From: a bacterium
GTDB lineage: Bacteria > Desulfobacterota > GWC2-55-46 > S146-80 > JALXFI01
Assembly: GCA_027069035.1 (NCBI GenBank)
Contig: JALXFI010000280.1
Coordinates: forward strand, 1 to 5,065
Reading direction: 5' to 3'
DNA length: 5,065 nt
The notes under the pieces are model-generated. The model had not been told where the DNA came from, did not search any database, and saw only the letters and a list, made by a program, of their open reading frames with translations. Shown piece by piece: positions 1 to 5,065 of the stretch (the first letter of the stretch is position 1; each line of letters opens with the position of its first letter). The position numbers and the translations under genes are program-made.

Positions 1-697
1 GATCTATATTGGTTAAAACAGCAAAAGCAAGCGATGAGATAAGCACGGGAATGCTGTATAAAAATATCTCCTTTGTCTGCCTCTTAACCTTCTTCATATT
101 TTTAAGATAAGTTCTTAGAGGGATCAAAGTCAACACATAAAGAATACATCCTGAAAGCACAACGGATGCGACCGCACCGTTTAACCTTAATCCTAAAAGT
201 ATCAATAAAACCCCTAAAAGAAATTTTAATAGGCCTCCCATCCCAATAGCCAGAGCAAAAAGGTAAAACCTCTTTAAACCCTGAAGCATACCGATATTGA
301 TGGTTACAAGAAAAGAGGCAAAAATCCCTATGCCAACTATCAAGACAGGCCATACACTATCTATCTTAAGGTAATTGGATATTGCGCCGCTAAAAACAAA
401 AAACGGTAAAGCAAACAAAACGCCCGCAACAGCCATATATAGAGAGGAATTTCTATATAGAGAAGCTATCTTGTCCGTCTCGTCCTTTGCATTGAATGTC
501 GATATATACTTTGCCATTACCAGCATAACAGCGCCAACAGGGATTCCAACGATTATCATCATTGAGAAGACTGAATTCATCGCGCCATAATCCTCAACAG
601 TAAGGTGGCGACTCATAAAGAATTGAAAAAGATAGTTTGAGACATTGCCAACCATTGAGGCTATAAAGATTATTGTGCCGCTTTTGATTAGCGTCAT
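1..697 (-). CDS. Oligosaccharide flippase, Wzx/MOP-like multi-pass membrane protein (partial, 3' end beyond the window)
   Basis: An uninterrupted minus-strand frame runs from ATG at 697-695 to the left edge, giving 232 codons without a stop. The protein is strongly hydrophobic. Likely membrane segments are at about residues 6-28, 42-62, 86-106, 116-136, 146-169, 174-195 and 211-228, separated by short charged loops. The N-terminus, with GNVSNYLFQFFMSRHLTVEDYG at about 17-38 and then a proline/glycine-rich second helix ending in AKYIS, resembles polysaccharide-biosynthesis flippases of the MOP exporter superfamily, which move undecaprenyl-linked sugars across the inner membrane. Full members have about 400-500 residues and 12-14 helices, so roughly half is present. 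The start codon overlaps the stop of the glycosyltransferase gene (ATGA, 694-697). No clear Shine-Dalgarno precedes it, so translational coupling is likely. Family membership is inferred from hydropathy and N-terminal pattern; an O-antigen, teichuronic or exopolysaccharide substrate cannot be told apart. Confidence 0.85.
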   Translation of the reverse strand, partial: MTLIKSGTIIFIASMVGNVSNYLFQFFMSRHLTVEDYGAMNSVFSMMIIVGIPVGAVMLVMAKYISTFNAKDETDKIASLYRNSSLYMAVAGVLFALPFFVFSGAISNYLKIDSVWPVLIVGIGIFASFLVTINIGMLQGLKRFYLFALAIGMGGLLKFLLGVLLILLGLRLNGAVASVVLSGCILYVLTLIPLRTYLKNMKKVKRQTKEIFLYSIPVLISSLAFAVLTNID

Positions 698-1491
698 TGT
701 TTTATTGCTTTGCAGTCTTTATGGATTTGCTCAGAGTTTTTTTCCTCAGGATCGTCATAATATCTGAGTATATGCATCCTGTAAAATATGGCAAGGGTAT
801 CAAGGCCGGCTTTATAGAGGTCGAACAATCTTATTCTTCCCCACTTAACCCTTCTGCGATAATCGAGTACAATCGGCGACTCGGCTATCTTATAACCTAA
901 TCTGTTGGCATTTGCCAAAAGTTCTACATCAAACACATACCTTTTACAAAGCACCCTTGGGAAGACCCTCTTCAACACCTCATGTTTAAATATCTTGATG
1001 CCGGTTTGAGTGTCCCTTATTGGAAGAGAAAAAAGTATCTTCAGCGTAAAGGCATAAATTTTACTTATCAACTTACGGTGAGGCGGATAATTAAGCTTGG
1101 AATCGGGATGATACTTTGAACCCGTAATGACTTCGGCCTGCTCATTCCTCATAATAGAGAATAATCTGTGAAGCTGATGTGGGTGCAGATCGAGATCGGA
1201 ATCCAAAAAAACAACATACTCGCCTGTAACATAATTGAATCCGTCTTTCAACGCATTGCCCTTGCCGTTGTTTTTATTGTGTTTTACAACCTTTAAGTTA
1301 TTAAATATCTCTGTTGCACGCATAGCCTCGGAATATGTATTGTCAGAACTGCCGTCATCAACAAGAATAATCTCAAAATCCCTCTTTGTTTTTTTAAATA
1401 CGTCGTGTGTCTCTTTGATATTATCGAAGATATGAGAACCTTCATTATGTGCAGGCATGATGACCGATATCTTGTCCTTAAAAATAAGCAT
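694..1491 (-). CDS. Family 2 glycosyltransferase, dolichyl/polyprenyl-phosphate sugar transferase type
   Basis: This 265-residue protein has a GT-A fold of family GT2. The N-terminal strand and loop ISVIMPAHNEG lie at residues 8-18, the nucleotide-sugar aspartates at VDDGSSDNT (44-52), NNGKGNAL at 74-81, and the metal-binding DSD at 97-99 within FLDSDLDLHP. Further motifs are DTQTGIKIF (160-168) and FDVELLANANRLGYKIAE in the acceptor half. The C-terminal part (LDTLAIFYRMHILRYYDD) is amphipathic, without clear paired membrane helices, as in stand-alone dolichyl-phosphate glucosyl- or mannosyltransferase-like proteins that charge a polyprenyl phosphate at the cytoplasmic membrane face. The ATG is preceded by GAGGAG with 8-nt spacing (1500-1505), which supports this start. 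It overlaps the flippase gene by 4 nt, so the two probably serve one surface-glycan pathway. The family is certain; donor sugar and acceptor are not readable from sequence. Confidence 0.93.
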   Translation of the reverse strand: MLIFKDKISVIMPAHNEGSHIFDNIKETHDVFKKTKRDFEIILVDDGSSDNTYSEAMRATEIFNNLKVVKHNKNNGKGNALKDGFNYVTGEYVVFLDSDLDLHPHQLHRLFSIMRNEQAEVITGSKYHPDSKLNYPPHRKLISKIYAFTLKILFSLPIRDTQTGIKIFKHEVLKRVFPRVLCKRYVFDVELLANANRLGYKIAESPIVLDYRRRVKWGRIRLFDLYKAGLDTLAIFYRMHILRYYDDPEEKNSEQIHKDCKAIKQ

Positions 1492-1499
1492 CTTTATAA

Positions 1500-1505
1500 C
1501 TCCTC
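1500..1505 (-). promoter_or_regulatory. Shine-Dalgarno of the glycosyltransferase gene
   Basis: GAGGAG on the minus strand ends 8 nt before the ATG at 1491-1489. It is the strongest ribosome binding site in the AT-rich gap and fixes the glycosyltransferase start. Confidence 0.75.
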
Positions 1506-1530
1506 ACACATATTATTAAAACTATTATTT

Positions 1531-1559
1531 AAAATATTAATACACGTCATCCTTATCAA
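1531..1559 (-). promoter_or_regulatory. Candidate sigma-70-type promoter for the glycosyltransferase/flippase block
   Basis: Reading the minus strand, TTGATA (1559-1554, 5 of 6 to the -35 consensus) is followed after 17 nt by TATTTT (1536-1531, 4 of 6 to the -10 consensus). It lies about 40 nt upstream of the glycosyltransferase ATG, in a stretch with 13 G+C out of 60. Position, spacing and the new gene block favour a promoter. AT-rich DNA yields such matches by chance, so this is a moderate-to-weak call. Confidence 0.35.
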
Positions 1560-1643
1560 TTATGGAAAGAACAATCTATTCAATAAGAATAAGTAGAATA
1601 CAAGCGAAGGGCTATCTATAAAAAGCCGTATATGCATATCCAT
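1560..1643 (-). CDS. Possible 27-residue hydrophobic peptide, unrecognised
   Basis: The ATG at 1643-1641 overlaps the TAA of the preceding fragment (TAATG arrangement) and the frame ends with TAA at 1562-1560. The peptide starts MDMHIRLFIDSP, then is almost wholly hydrophobic (LVFYLFLLNRLFF) and could be one membrane span. It is too short to judge codon use, has no clear ribosome binding site, and resembles nothing I know. The TAATG junction is the only positive sign; chance is the simpler explanation. Confidence 0.1.
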   Translation of the reverse strand: MDMHIRLFIDSPSLVFYLFLLNRLFFP

Positions 1644-1802
1644 TACCATATAACAAAGGTCATTGCAAGCCCAAACCCAAATCCCACGATAGCGGAATTT
1701 AAAATCGGCAATACATTCTCAACTGTCTAAACTAACTTATACACCCTCGGCGATTTTCTTCTTCATCGTACCGGTTATATACATCTCAAAAGAAAAATCC
1801 AT
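1643..1802 (-). pseudogene. Possible remnant of a small membrane protein gene (one frameshift plus one stop)
   Basis: ATG at 1802-1800 opens a 21-codon frame beginning MDFSFEMYITGTMKKK and ending in TAA at 1739-1737. In the frame shifted by one base, after an in-frame TAG at 1729-1727, the sequence continues with 27 codons: TVENVLPILNSA, then a glycine-rich hydrophobic helix GFGFGLAMTFVIW and TAA at 1645-1643. Joining the two frames gives a short protein with a basic N-terminal part and one C-terminal membrane-like segment. No Shine-Dalgarno precedes the ATG and I recognise no family. AT-rich random sequence can also produce hydrophobic codons, so this is only a possibility. Confidence 0.15.
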
Positions 1803-1823
1803 TTAAAGCGTCTTGCCAATTTA

Positions 1824-1847
1824 GCCAAAAACCTAATGCTAACATTA
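1824..1847 (-). terminator. Small palindrome plus T-run at the end of ispH, possible weak terminator
   Basis: On the minus strand TAATG-TTAG-CATTA (1847-1834) forms a 5-bp stem with a 4-nt loop, followed after GG by TTTTT (1831-1827). The ispH stop codon TAA sits in the first arm. The stem is short and AT-rich, so as an intrinsic terminator it would be weak. The position exactly at the end of the housekeeping cluster is what makes it worth listing. Confidence 0.3.
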
Positions 1848-2690
1848 AAGACCTGACCCCAGATTCTCAATCCGTTTGACGACTTTTTCGATTATGTATG
1901 GCGGGGTAGATGCCCCTGCCGTAACGCCAACGGTCTCCGCACCCTTTAACCACTCGGGGTCGATCTCATCGGGAATTTCAATGTGGTAGGTTTTTTTCAG
2001 TATCTTTTTACACATCTTTGCCAATCTGTTGGTATTGGCGCTGTTATAACCGCCAACAACGATCATGCAATCTACCCGTCGGGCAAGCTCTACAGACTCT
2101 TTCTGGCGTACATTCGTTGTGTTGCATATGGTATTATAGACCCTGAGTTCGGATACAAGCGGTATCAATTTTTTTATAATTTTTTGAAGGTTCTCTATGG
2201 TTTGAGTCGTCTGAGCAACAACCCCGATCCTTTTCTTTATTCCGGCCTCATCTATATCCCCCGGGCTGCTGATGACTATAACATCACCTCTTGCATAACT
2301 CATAAGCCCCTTGACCTCAGGATGATTTTTCTCGCCTAATATCAAGACACCGTATCCATCATCACTTAGTTTCTTGACATAGTCCTGAGCTTTTTTTACA
2401 AAAGGACAAGTTGCATCAATGCAATTCACCTTGGCATCTTTAACCTTCGTCATCTCATCCAATGTAATGCCGTGAGATCTTATGATAAGGGGATGCCCCT
2501 TTGATGCTTCAATACGGTCAATCATCTTAACACCTGAGGCTTCAAGTTCTTTAACAACCTGCGGATTGTGTATAAGGGGTCCCAATGTATAGACATCTTT
2601 TGAAACGGATTCAGCCGTTTCATAGGCCATGTTTATAGCCCTCTTAACGCCAAAACAAAAACCTCCTGCAGTTGCAAGAAAAACCTTCAT
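1845..2690 (-). CDS. ispH: 4-hydroxy-3-methylbut-2-enyl diphosphate reductase (HMBPP reductase)
   Basis: IspH (LytB) is the cytoplasmic iron-sulfur enzyme that reduces HMBPP to IPP and DMAPP, the last step of the MEP isoprenoid pathway. The 281-residue protein has the three conserved cluster-binding cysteines: C12 in GGFCFGVKRA, C95 in ATCPFV and C189 in NTICNTT. Substrate-pocket residues are also in place: H41 (LIHNP), H73 (RSHG), H123 and E125 (NHPEV), T161 (QTTQT), S217 and N219 (NSANTNR) and S261 (GASTP). The length fits the shorter bacterial forms (about 280-320). ATG lies 3 nt after the cmk stop, and AGGGG at 2699-2703 inside the end of cmk gives an 8-nt Shine-Dalgarno spacing. The extreme C-terminus GSGL lies past the usual end of the family's last helix and is encoded by a repeat-like motif, so the tail may be recent. 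The expected neighbour rpsA is absent downstream. Confidence 0.98.
   Translation of the reverse strand: MKVFLATAGGFCFGVKRAINMAYETAESVSKDVYTLGPLIHNPQVVKELEASGVKMIDRIEASKGHPLIIRSHGITLDEMTKVKDAKVNCIDATCPFVKKAQDYVKKLSDDGYGVLILGEKNHPEVKGLMSYARGDVIVISSPGDIDEAGIKKRIGVVAQTTQTIENLQKIIKKLIPLVSELRVYNTICNTTNVRQKESVELARRVDCMIVVGGYNSANTNRLAKMCKKILKKTYHIEIPDEIDPEWLKGAETVGVTAGASTPPYIIEKVVKRIENLGSGL
1847..1862. repeat. GACCTGACCCC-type motif, possible dispersed-repeat remnant
   Basis: The plus strand reads AAAGACCTGACCCCAG across the end of ispH; the minus strand reads CTGGGGTCAGGTCTTT and supplies the codons for the last residues, L-G-S-G-L. From memory, AAGACCTGACCCC and close variants recur many times in environmental bacterial genomes, often near IS200-like/REP-associated tyrosine transposases. 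Only one copy is present in this window, so repeat status here is inferred, not shown. Confidence 0.4.
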
Positions 2691-2693
2691 TAC

Positions 2694-3401
2694 CTAAACC
2701 CCTGTTTTCACAGCATCGCAGAGACCTTCGATCCTTGCGTTTATCTCTCTTGCAAGGATATCAAAGACCTCCGACAGATTGTAAGAAGAGGTGTCAATGT
2801 TTATAGAATCATCGGCAGGGGCAAGAGGTGATAATTCCCTTAATGTATCTCTTTTATCCCTCTGTATTATATCGTTTAAAACCTCTTCTTTACTTGCATT
2901 GCCACCCTTTTCTTTGAGTTCCAGGTATCTGCGTCCAGCACGTGTTTCAATATCCGCCTTTAAAAAGAACTTTAAATCGGCATCAGGAAAGACCACCGTC
3001 CCTATATCCCTTCCCTCCAGAACCACGCCGCCCTTATTCCCAAGCTCCCTTTGGAGCGAAACAAGACAGTCTCTTACAGGCCTTTTTGAAGAAACAATGG
3101 AAGCAAGTTTTCCGGCATCGGGCGTCCTTATCAGGCCTGTATAATCTTTGCCATCTATATAGACCATAAAATTACCGTCGCCGTCTTTCACATCCATTTT
3201 AAGGTGCGAACAAAATAAAGAGAGTTCCTCTTCGTCATCCATATTTACGCCTGTCTCATGAATCTTTAGAGCAATCGCCCTGTACATGGCGCCGGTATCA
3301 ACATATTTAAGTCCAAAACGCCTTGCAATCATTAAACCGACGGTGCTCTTTCCAACCCCGGACGGGCCGTCAATAGCTATAACAATCTGACGTTTCTTCA
3401 A
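2694..3401 (-). CDS. cmk: Cytidylate kinase (CMP/dCMP kinase)
   Basis: Cmk phosphorylates CMP and dCMP with ATP in the cytoplasm, supplying CDP and dCDP. The 235-residue protein shows the P-loop GPSGVGKST (12-20), VDTGAMYRA of the nucleotide-binding region (34-42), the NMP-binding insert around residues 60-110, and EGRDIGTVVFPDADLKFFL (129-147). Residues matching the known E. coli CMP-site set stand at S101, R110, R131, D132, R181, D185 and R188, the last three in the lid segment RDKRDTLREL. Length is close to the usual 225-230. Translation must start at TTG (3401-3399): the frame is closed by TGA shortly upstream and holds no ATG or GTG there. That TTG overlaps the aroA stop (ATTGA). GGAG at 3413-3416 lies 11 nt away, rather far, so expression probably depends on coupling to aroA. 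Confidence 0.97.
   Translation of the reverse strand: MKKRQIVIAIDGPSGVGKSTVGLMIARRFGLKYVDTGAMYRAIALKIHETGVNMDDEEELSLFCSHLKMDVKDGDGNFMVYIDGKDYTGLIRTPDAGKLASIVSSKRPVRDCLVSLQRELGNKGGVVLEGRDIGTVVFPDADLKFFLKADIETRAGRRYLELKEKGGNASKEEVLNDIIQRDKRDTLRELSPLAPADDSINIDTSSYNLSEVFDILAREINARIEGLCDAVKTGV
2699..2703 (-). promoter_or_regulatory. Shine-Dalgarno of ispH, inside the end of cmk
   Basis: AGGGG on the minus strand stands 8 nt before the ispH ATG (2690-2688) and overlaps the last codons of cmk. Ribosomes ending on cmk would therefore cover the ispH start, which implies coupled translation. Confidence 0.6.
3398..3401 (-). promoter_or_regulatory. aroA stop / cmk TTG start overlap (TTGA)
   Basis: The four bases TTGA on the minus strand contain both the cmk initiation codon TTG (3401-3399) and the aroA stop TGA (3400-3398). 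With a weakly placed GGAG (3413-3416), this overlap decides the cmk start and points to termination-reinitiation. Confidence 0.75.
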
Positions 3402-4699
3402 TTTATAACATTCTCCATCAATTCAAAAAAATCAGGAAAGGATGTCCTTACACATTGACAGCCGCCAATTACGGTCTCCCCCTCCGCAGCAAGACCTGCC
3501 ACATAAAGCGCCATAGCCACCCTGTGGTCGCCATGAGTATCACACATAGCGCCTTTCAACCGTTCTCTGCCCTCTATGACAAGGCCGTCTTCCTTCTCCT
3601 CAATCCTGACGCCAAACTTCCTCAATTCGCCTGTCATAACGGCTATTCTGTCGCTCTCCTTCTTCCTCAATTCTGATGCGCCTGATATCTCTGTAACACC
3701 CTCAGCGAGCGAAGCGGCCACACAGATTATCGGAAACTCGTCTATTGCAAAAGGCACATCCTCGGCGCCGATATTTACAGAGTTTAAAGCGCTATTCTTT
3801 ACAATTATATCACCAAAAGCCTCTCCTGATCTATCCTCTACATTGTCAAGCTCTATCGAAGCCCCCATCCTTTTTAAGATATTTATTATACCCGTTCTGG
3901 TAGGATTTAGCCCTACCCCCCTGATGGTAAGGGATGAATGCGGCAAGAGCAGTGCGGCAACTATAAAAAAGGCGGCGGATGATATATCGCCCGGCACGGC
4001 AATATCATTTGCCTTAAGACCATCCCCACCCTTGACATGGATACATCCATCTTTTATCTCAATACATGCCCCCATGTGTTTCAGCATTACCTCTGTATGA
4101 TCCCTTGACCTTGCCGTTTCCTCAATTTCGGTTGTGCCATCGGCATAGAGACCGGCAAGTATAATGGCGGATTTAACCTGAGCGCTTGCAACAGGAAGCC
4201 TGTACTGTATGGGATCAAGCCCGCCGCCAAGTATGGCAAGCGGGGCGTTTTCCCCCCTTTTTCTCCCCCATATCCTTGCACTCATTGTACGAAGCGGCTG
4301 AACCACCCTCTTCATCGGCCTTGTCCTTAAGGAAGGGTCGCCTGTAATTACTGAAAAAAAATCCTGTCCGCTTAGAAGTCCTGAAAGAAGCCTCATGGTT
4401 GTGCCGGAATTGCCGGCATAAATAACATCATCCGGCTCACACAGTCCATTAATGCCCCTGCCGTGAATAAGAAGTGCATCGTCTCCGCAATCATCTATTT
4501 TTATGCCCATCATCTCAAAGGCTTTTACGGTACAAAGCACATCTTCACCTTTAAGAAGTCCGTAAACCCTGGAGCTGCCATCCGCAATGGCACTCAATAT
4601 CACCGCCCTGTGCGAGATGGACTTGTCGCCGGGAACCCTTATGTCACCGCTTATGCCCTTTTTAGGCCCTTTTATAACAACTTCTCCTCTGTCGCCCAT
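3398..4699 (-). CDS. aroA: 3-phosphoshikimate 1-carboxyvinyltransferase (EPSP synthase), class II-like
   Basis: EPSP synthase joins PEP to shikimate-3-phosphate in the shikimate pathway, in the cytoplasm. At 433 residues it is of normal length. Visible motifs in order: PGDKSISHRA (23-32, with K26, S27 and R31 for the substrates), AGNSGTTMRL (95-104), RTRP (125-128), SAQVK (172-176), RDHTE (199-203), NPTR (265-268), the catalytic-region DEFP (320-323), RKKESDR (345-351) and DHRVAMA (391-397). The set GDKS, SAQVK, RDHTE and NPTR fits the class II EPSP synthases rather than the E. coli class I type. The PEP-site loop keeps glycine (G99) where the CP4 enzyme has alanine. The ATG follows the tyrA stop by 24 nt, with a purine-rich AGGATAAGGGG just upstream. 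Its stop overlaps the start of cmk. Cluster position with tyrA fits aromatic amino acid synthesis. Confidence 0.98.
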   Translation of the reverse strand: MGDRGEVVIKGPKKGISGDIRVPGDKSISHRAVILSAIADGSSRVYGLLKGEDVLCTVKAFEMMGIKIDDCGDDALLIHGRGINGLCEPDDVIYAGNSGTTMRLLSGLLSGQDFFSVITGDPSLRTRPMKRVVQPLRTMSARIWGRKRGENAPLAILGGGLDPIQYRLPVASAQVKSAIILAGLYADGTTEIEETARSRDHTEVMLKHMGACIEIKDGCIHVKGGDGLKANDIAVPGDISSAAFFIVAALLLPHSSLTIRGVGLNPTRTGIINILKRMGASIELDNVEDRSGEAFGDIIVKNSALNSVNIGAEDVPFAIDEFPIICVAASLAEGVTEISGASELRKKESDRIAVMTGELRKFGVRIEEKEDGLVIEGRERLKGAMCDTHGDHRVAMALYVAGLAAEGETVIGGCQCVRTSFPDFFELMENVIN

Positions 4700-4723
4700 C
4701 CTACCCCTTATCCTGACAAGACC

Positions 4724-5065
4724 TCAATTTTCAATATCTTCTTTTATACCCTTTGCCCTTTTAAACTCCTCCATAAGGGCTTCAGCGTTGCCATTTTCTA
4801 TCAATTCCCGCACATTTTCGAGCCTCTTCTCATAAAGCCCTATCATTTCAAGGATATATTTTTTGTTCATAATACAAATATCCCGCCACATCTCAGGGGG
4901 ACTTGACGCTATGCGCGTAAAATCTTTAAAACCTCCGGCGGAGTATTTTAAAACATCCTCACCCTTAATATCTCCAACCGTATTTACAAGGGTATATGCG
5001 ATAAGATGGGGAAGATGACTTATTGCGGCGCAGACAAGGTCGTGTCTTTCAGCATCCATAAAGAC
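4724..5065 (-). CDS. tyrA: Prephenate dehydrogenase, C-terminal part (5' end beyond the window)
   Basis: Prephenate dehydrogenase oxidatively decarboxylates prephenate to 4-hydroxyphenylpyruvate with NAD(P), on the tyrosine branch. The last 113 codons are present and the frame stays open to the right edge (V-F-M-D-A-E-R-H-D), so the methionine at 5059 is internal, not the start. The fragment is the helical dimerisation domain. It has HDLVCAAISHLPHLIAY at residues 8-24 and AGGFKDFTRIASSPPEMWRDI at 43-63, whose arginine in FTRIA belongs to the prephenate site in characterised members, then a charged coiled helix to the stop. The NAD-binding Rossmann domain is expected to the right. No ACT domain follows, since the protein ends right after the helical domain. 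It is followed by aroA after 24 nt, and the two probably share a transcript. A bifunctional fusion at the N-terminus cannot be excluded. Confidence 0.93.
   Translation of the reverse strand, partial: VFMDAERHDLVCAAISHLPHLIAYTLVNTVGDIKGEDVLKYSAGGFKDFTRIASSPPEMWRDICIMNKKYILEMIGLYEKRLENVRELIENGNAEALMEEFKRAKGIKEDIEN

Larger units (their letters stand above)
1492..1844. other. 353-nt intergenic gap between ispH and the glycosyltransferase gene
   Basis: There is no intact gene of recognisable family on either strand. The gap holds the trailing part of the ispH-proximal hairpin, two short minus-strand reading fragments (1643-1802 and 1560-1643), and an AT-rich promoter-like stretch next to the glycosyltransferase gene. 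I see no tRNA cloverleaf, riboswitch-like conserved block or inverted-repeat-bounded element. The length is out of line with the gaps of 24, -4 and 3 nt in the cluster to its right, so it looks like a junction between two transcription units. Confidence 0.7.

Noticed and set aside
102..353. 83-codon minus-strand frame with many cysteines and aromatics
   Set aside because: It lies wholly inside the flippase gene in another frame; the flippase frame is open for 232 codons and has clear membrane-protein character.
436..463. Direct repeat of 10 bp, TATATAGAGA at 436-445 and 454-463
   Set aside because: Spaced 18 nt and in frame within the flippase gene, where both copies encode Ser-Leu-Tyr; best explained by coding sequence, with no sign of a regulatory or mobile role.
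375..590. 71-codon plus-strand frame
   Set aside because: Antisense to the flippase gene; its hydrophobic content mirrors the membrane helices on the other strand.
1608..1626. GGCT...AGCC pairing considered as a terminator stem
   Set aside because: Only four pairs with a long A/T loop and no T-run at the correct distance on either strand.
1630..1639. Perfect palindrome ATATGCATAT
   Set aside because: Short AT-rich palindromes are common by chance here, with no partner site or nearby regulator.
3576..4100. 174-codon plus-strand frame
   Set aside because: Serine-, proline- and alanine-rich antisense shadow of aroA with no recognisable domain.
4463..4906. 147-codon plus-strand frame crossing the tyrA/aroA junction
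   Set aside because: Antisense to two well-supported genes, with no motif of its own.

Overview
The window carries six protein-coding genes, all on the minus strand, with no RNA gene, CRISPR array or intact mobile element. Read in the direction of transcription (right to left) it has two blocks. The first is a tightly packed housekeeping cluster: the 3' end of a prephenate dehydrogenase gene (tyrA, 4724-5065, cut by the right edge), aroA (EPSP synthase), cmk (cytidylate kinase) and ispH (HMBPP reductase). The second is the start of an envelope or surface-polysaccharide cluster: a family 2 glycosyltransferase (694-1491) and, overlapping it by 4 nt, the first 232 codons of a multi-pass flippase of the Wzx/MOP type (1-697, cut by the left edge).

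The order tyrA-aroA-cmk-ispH is, from general knowledge, typical of Deltaproteobacteria-like and related Gram-negative lineages, where rpsA (ribosomal protein S1) usually follows ispH. G+C is moderate in the housekeeping genes and lower in the left part. The window therefore suggests an anaerobic or environmental bacterium of that broad group, but it does not fix the phylum.

The first four genes are joined by a 24-nt gap (tyrA/aroA), a 4-nt overlap with a TTG start (aroA/cmk) and a 3-nt gap (cmk/ispH), so they are almost certainly one transcript whose promoter lies to the right of the window. TyrA and AroA act in aromatic amino acid synthesis, Cmk in pyrimidine nucleotide supply, and IspH in the last step of the MEP isoprenoid pathway.

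The 353-nt gap at 1492-1844 separates the blocks and holds the most unusual material. The ispH stop codon lies between a GACCTGACCCC-type motif that I recall as a dispersed repeat in environmental genomes and a small palindrome followed by a T-run. Next come two short reading fragments of hydrophobic coding character, then a very AT-rich stretch (13 G+C in 60 bases at 1501-1560) with a plausible promoter and a good Shine-Dalgarno for the glycosyltransferase. I see no previously undescribed system here. The best leads are the junction after ispH and the degraded-looking small reading frames next to it.
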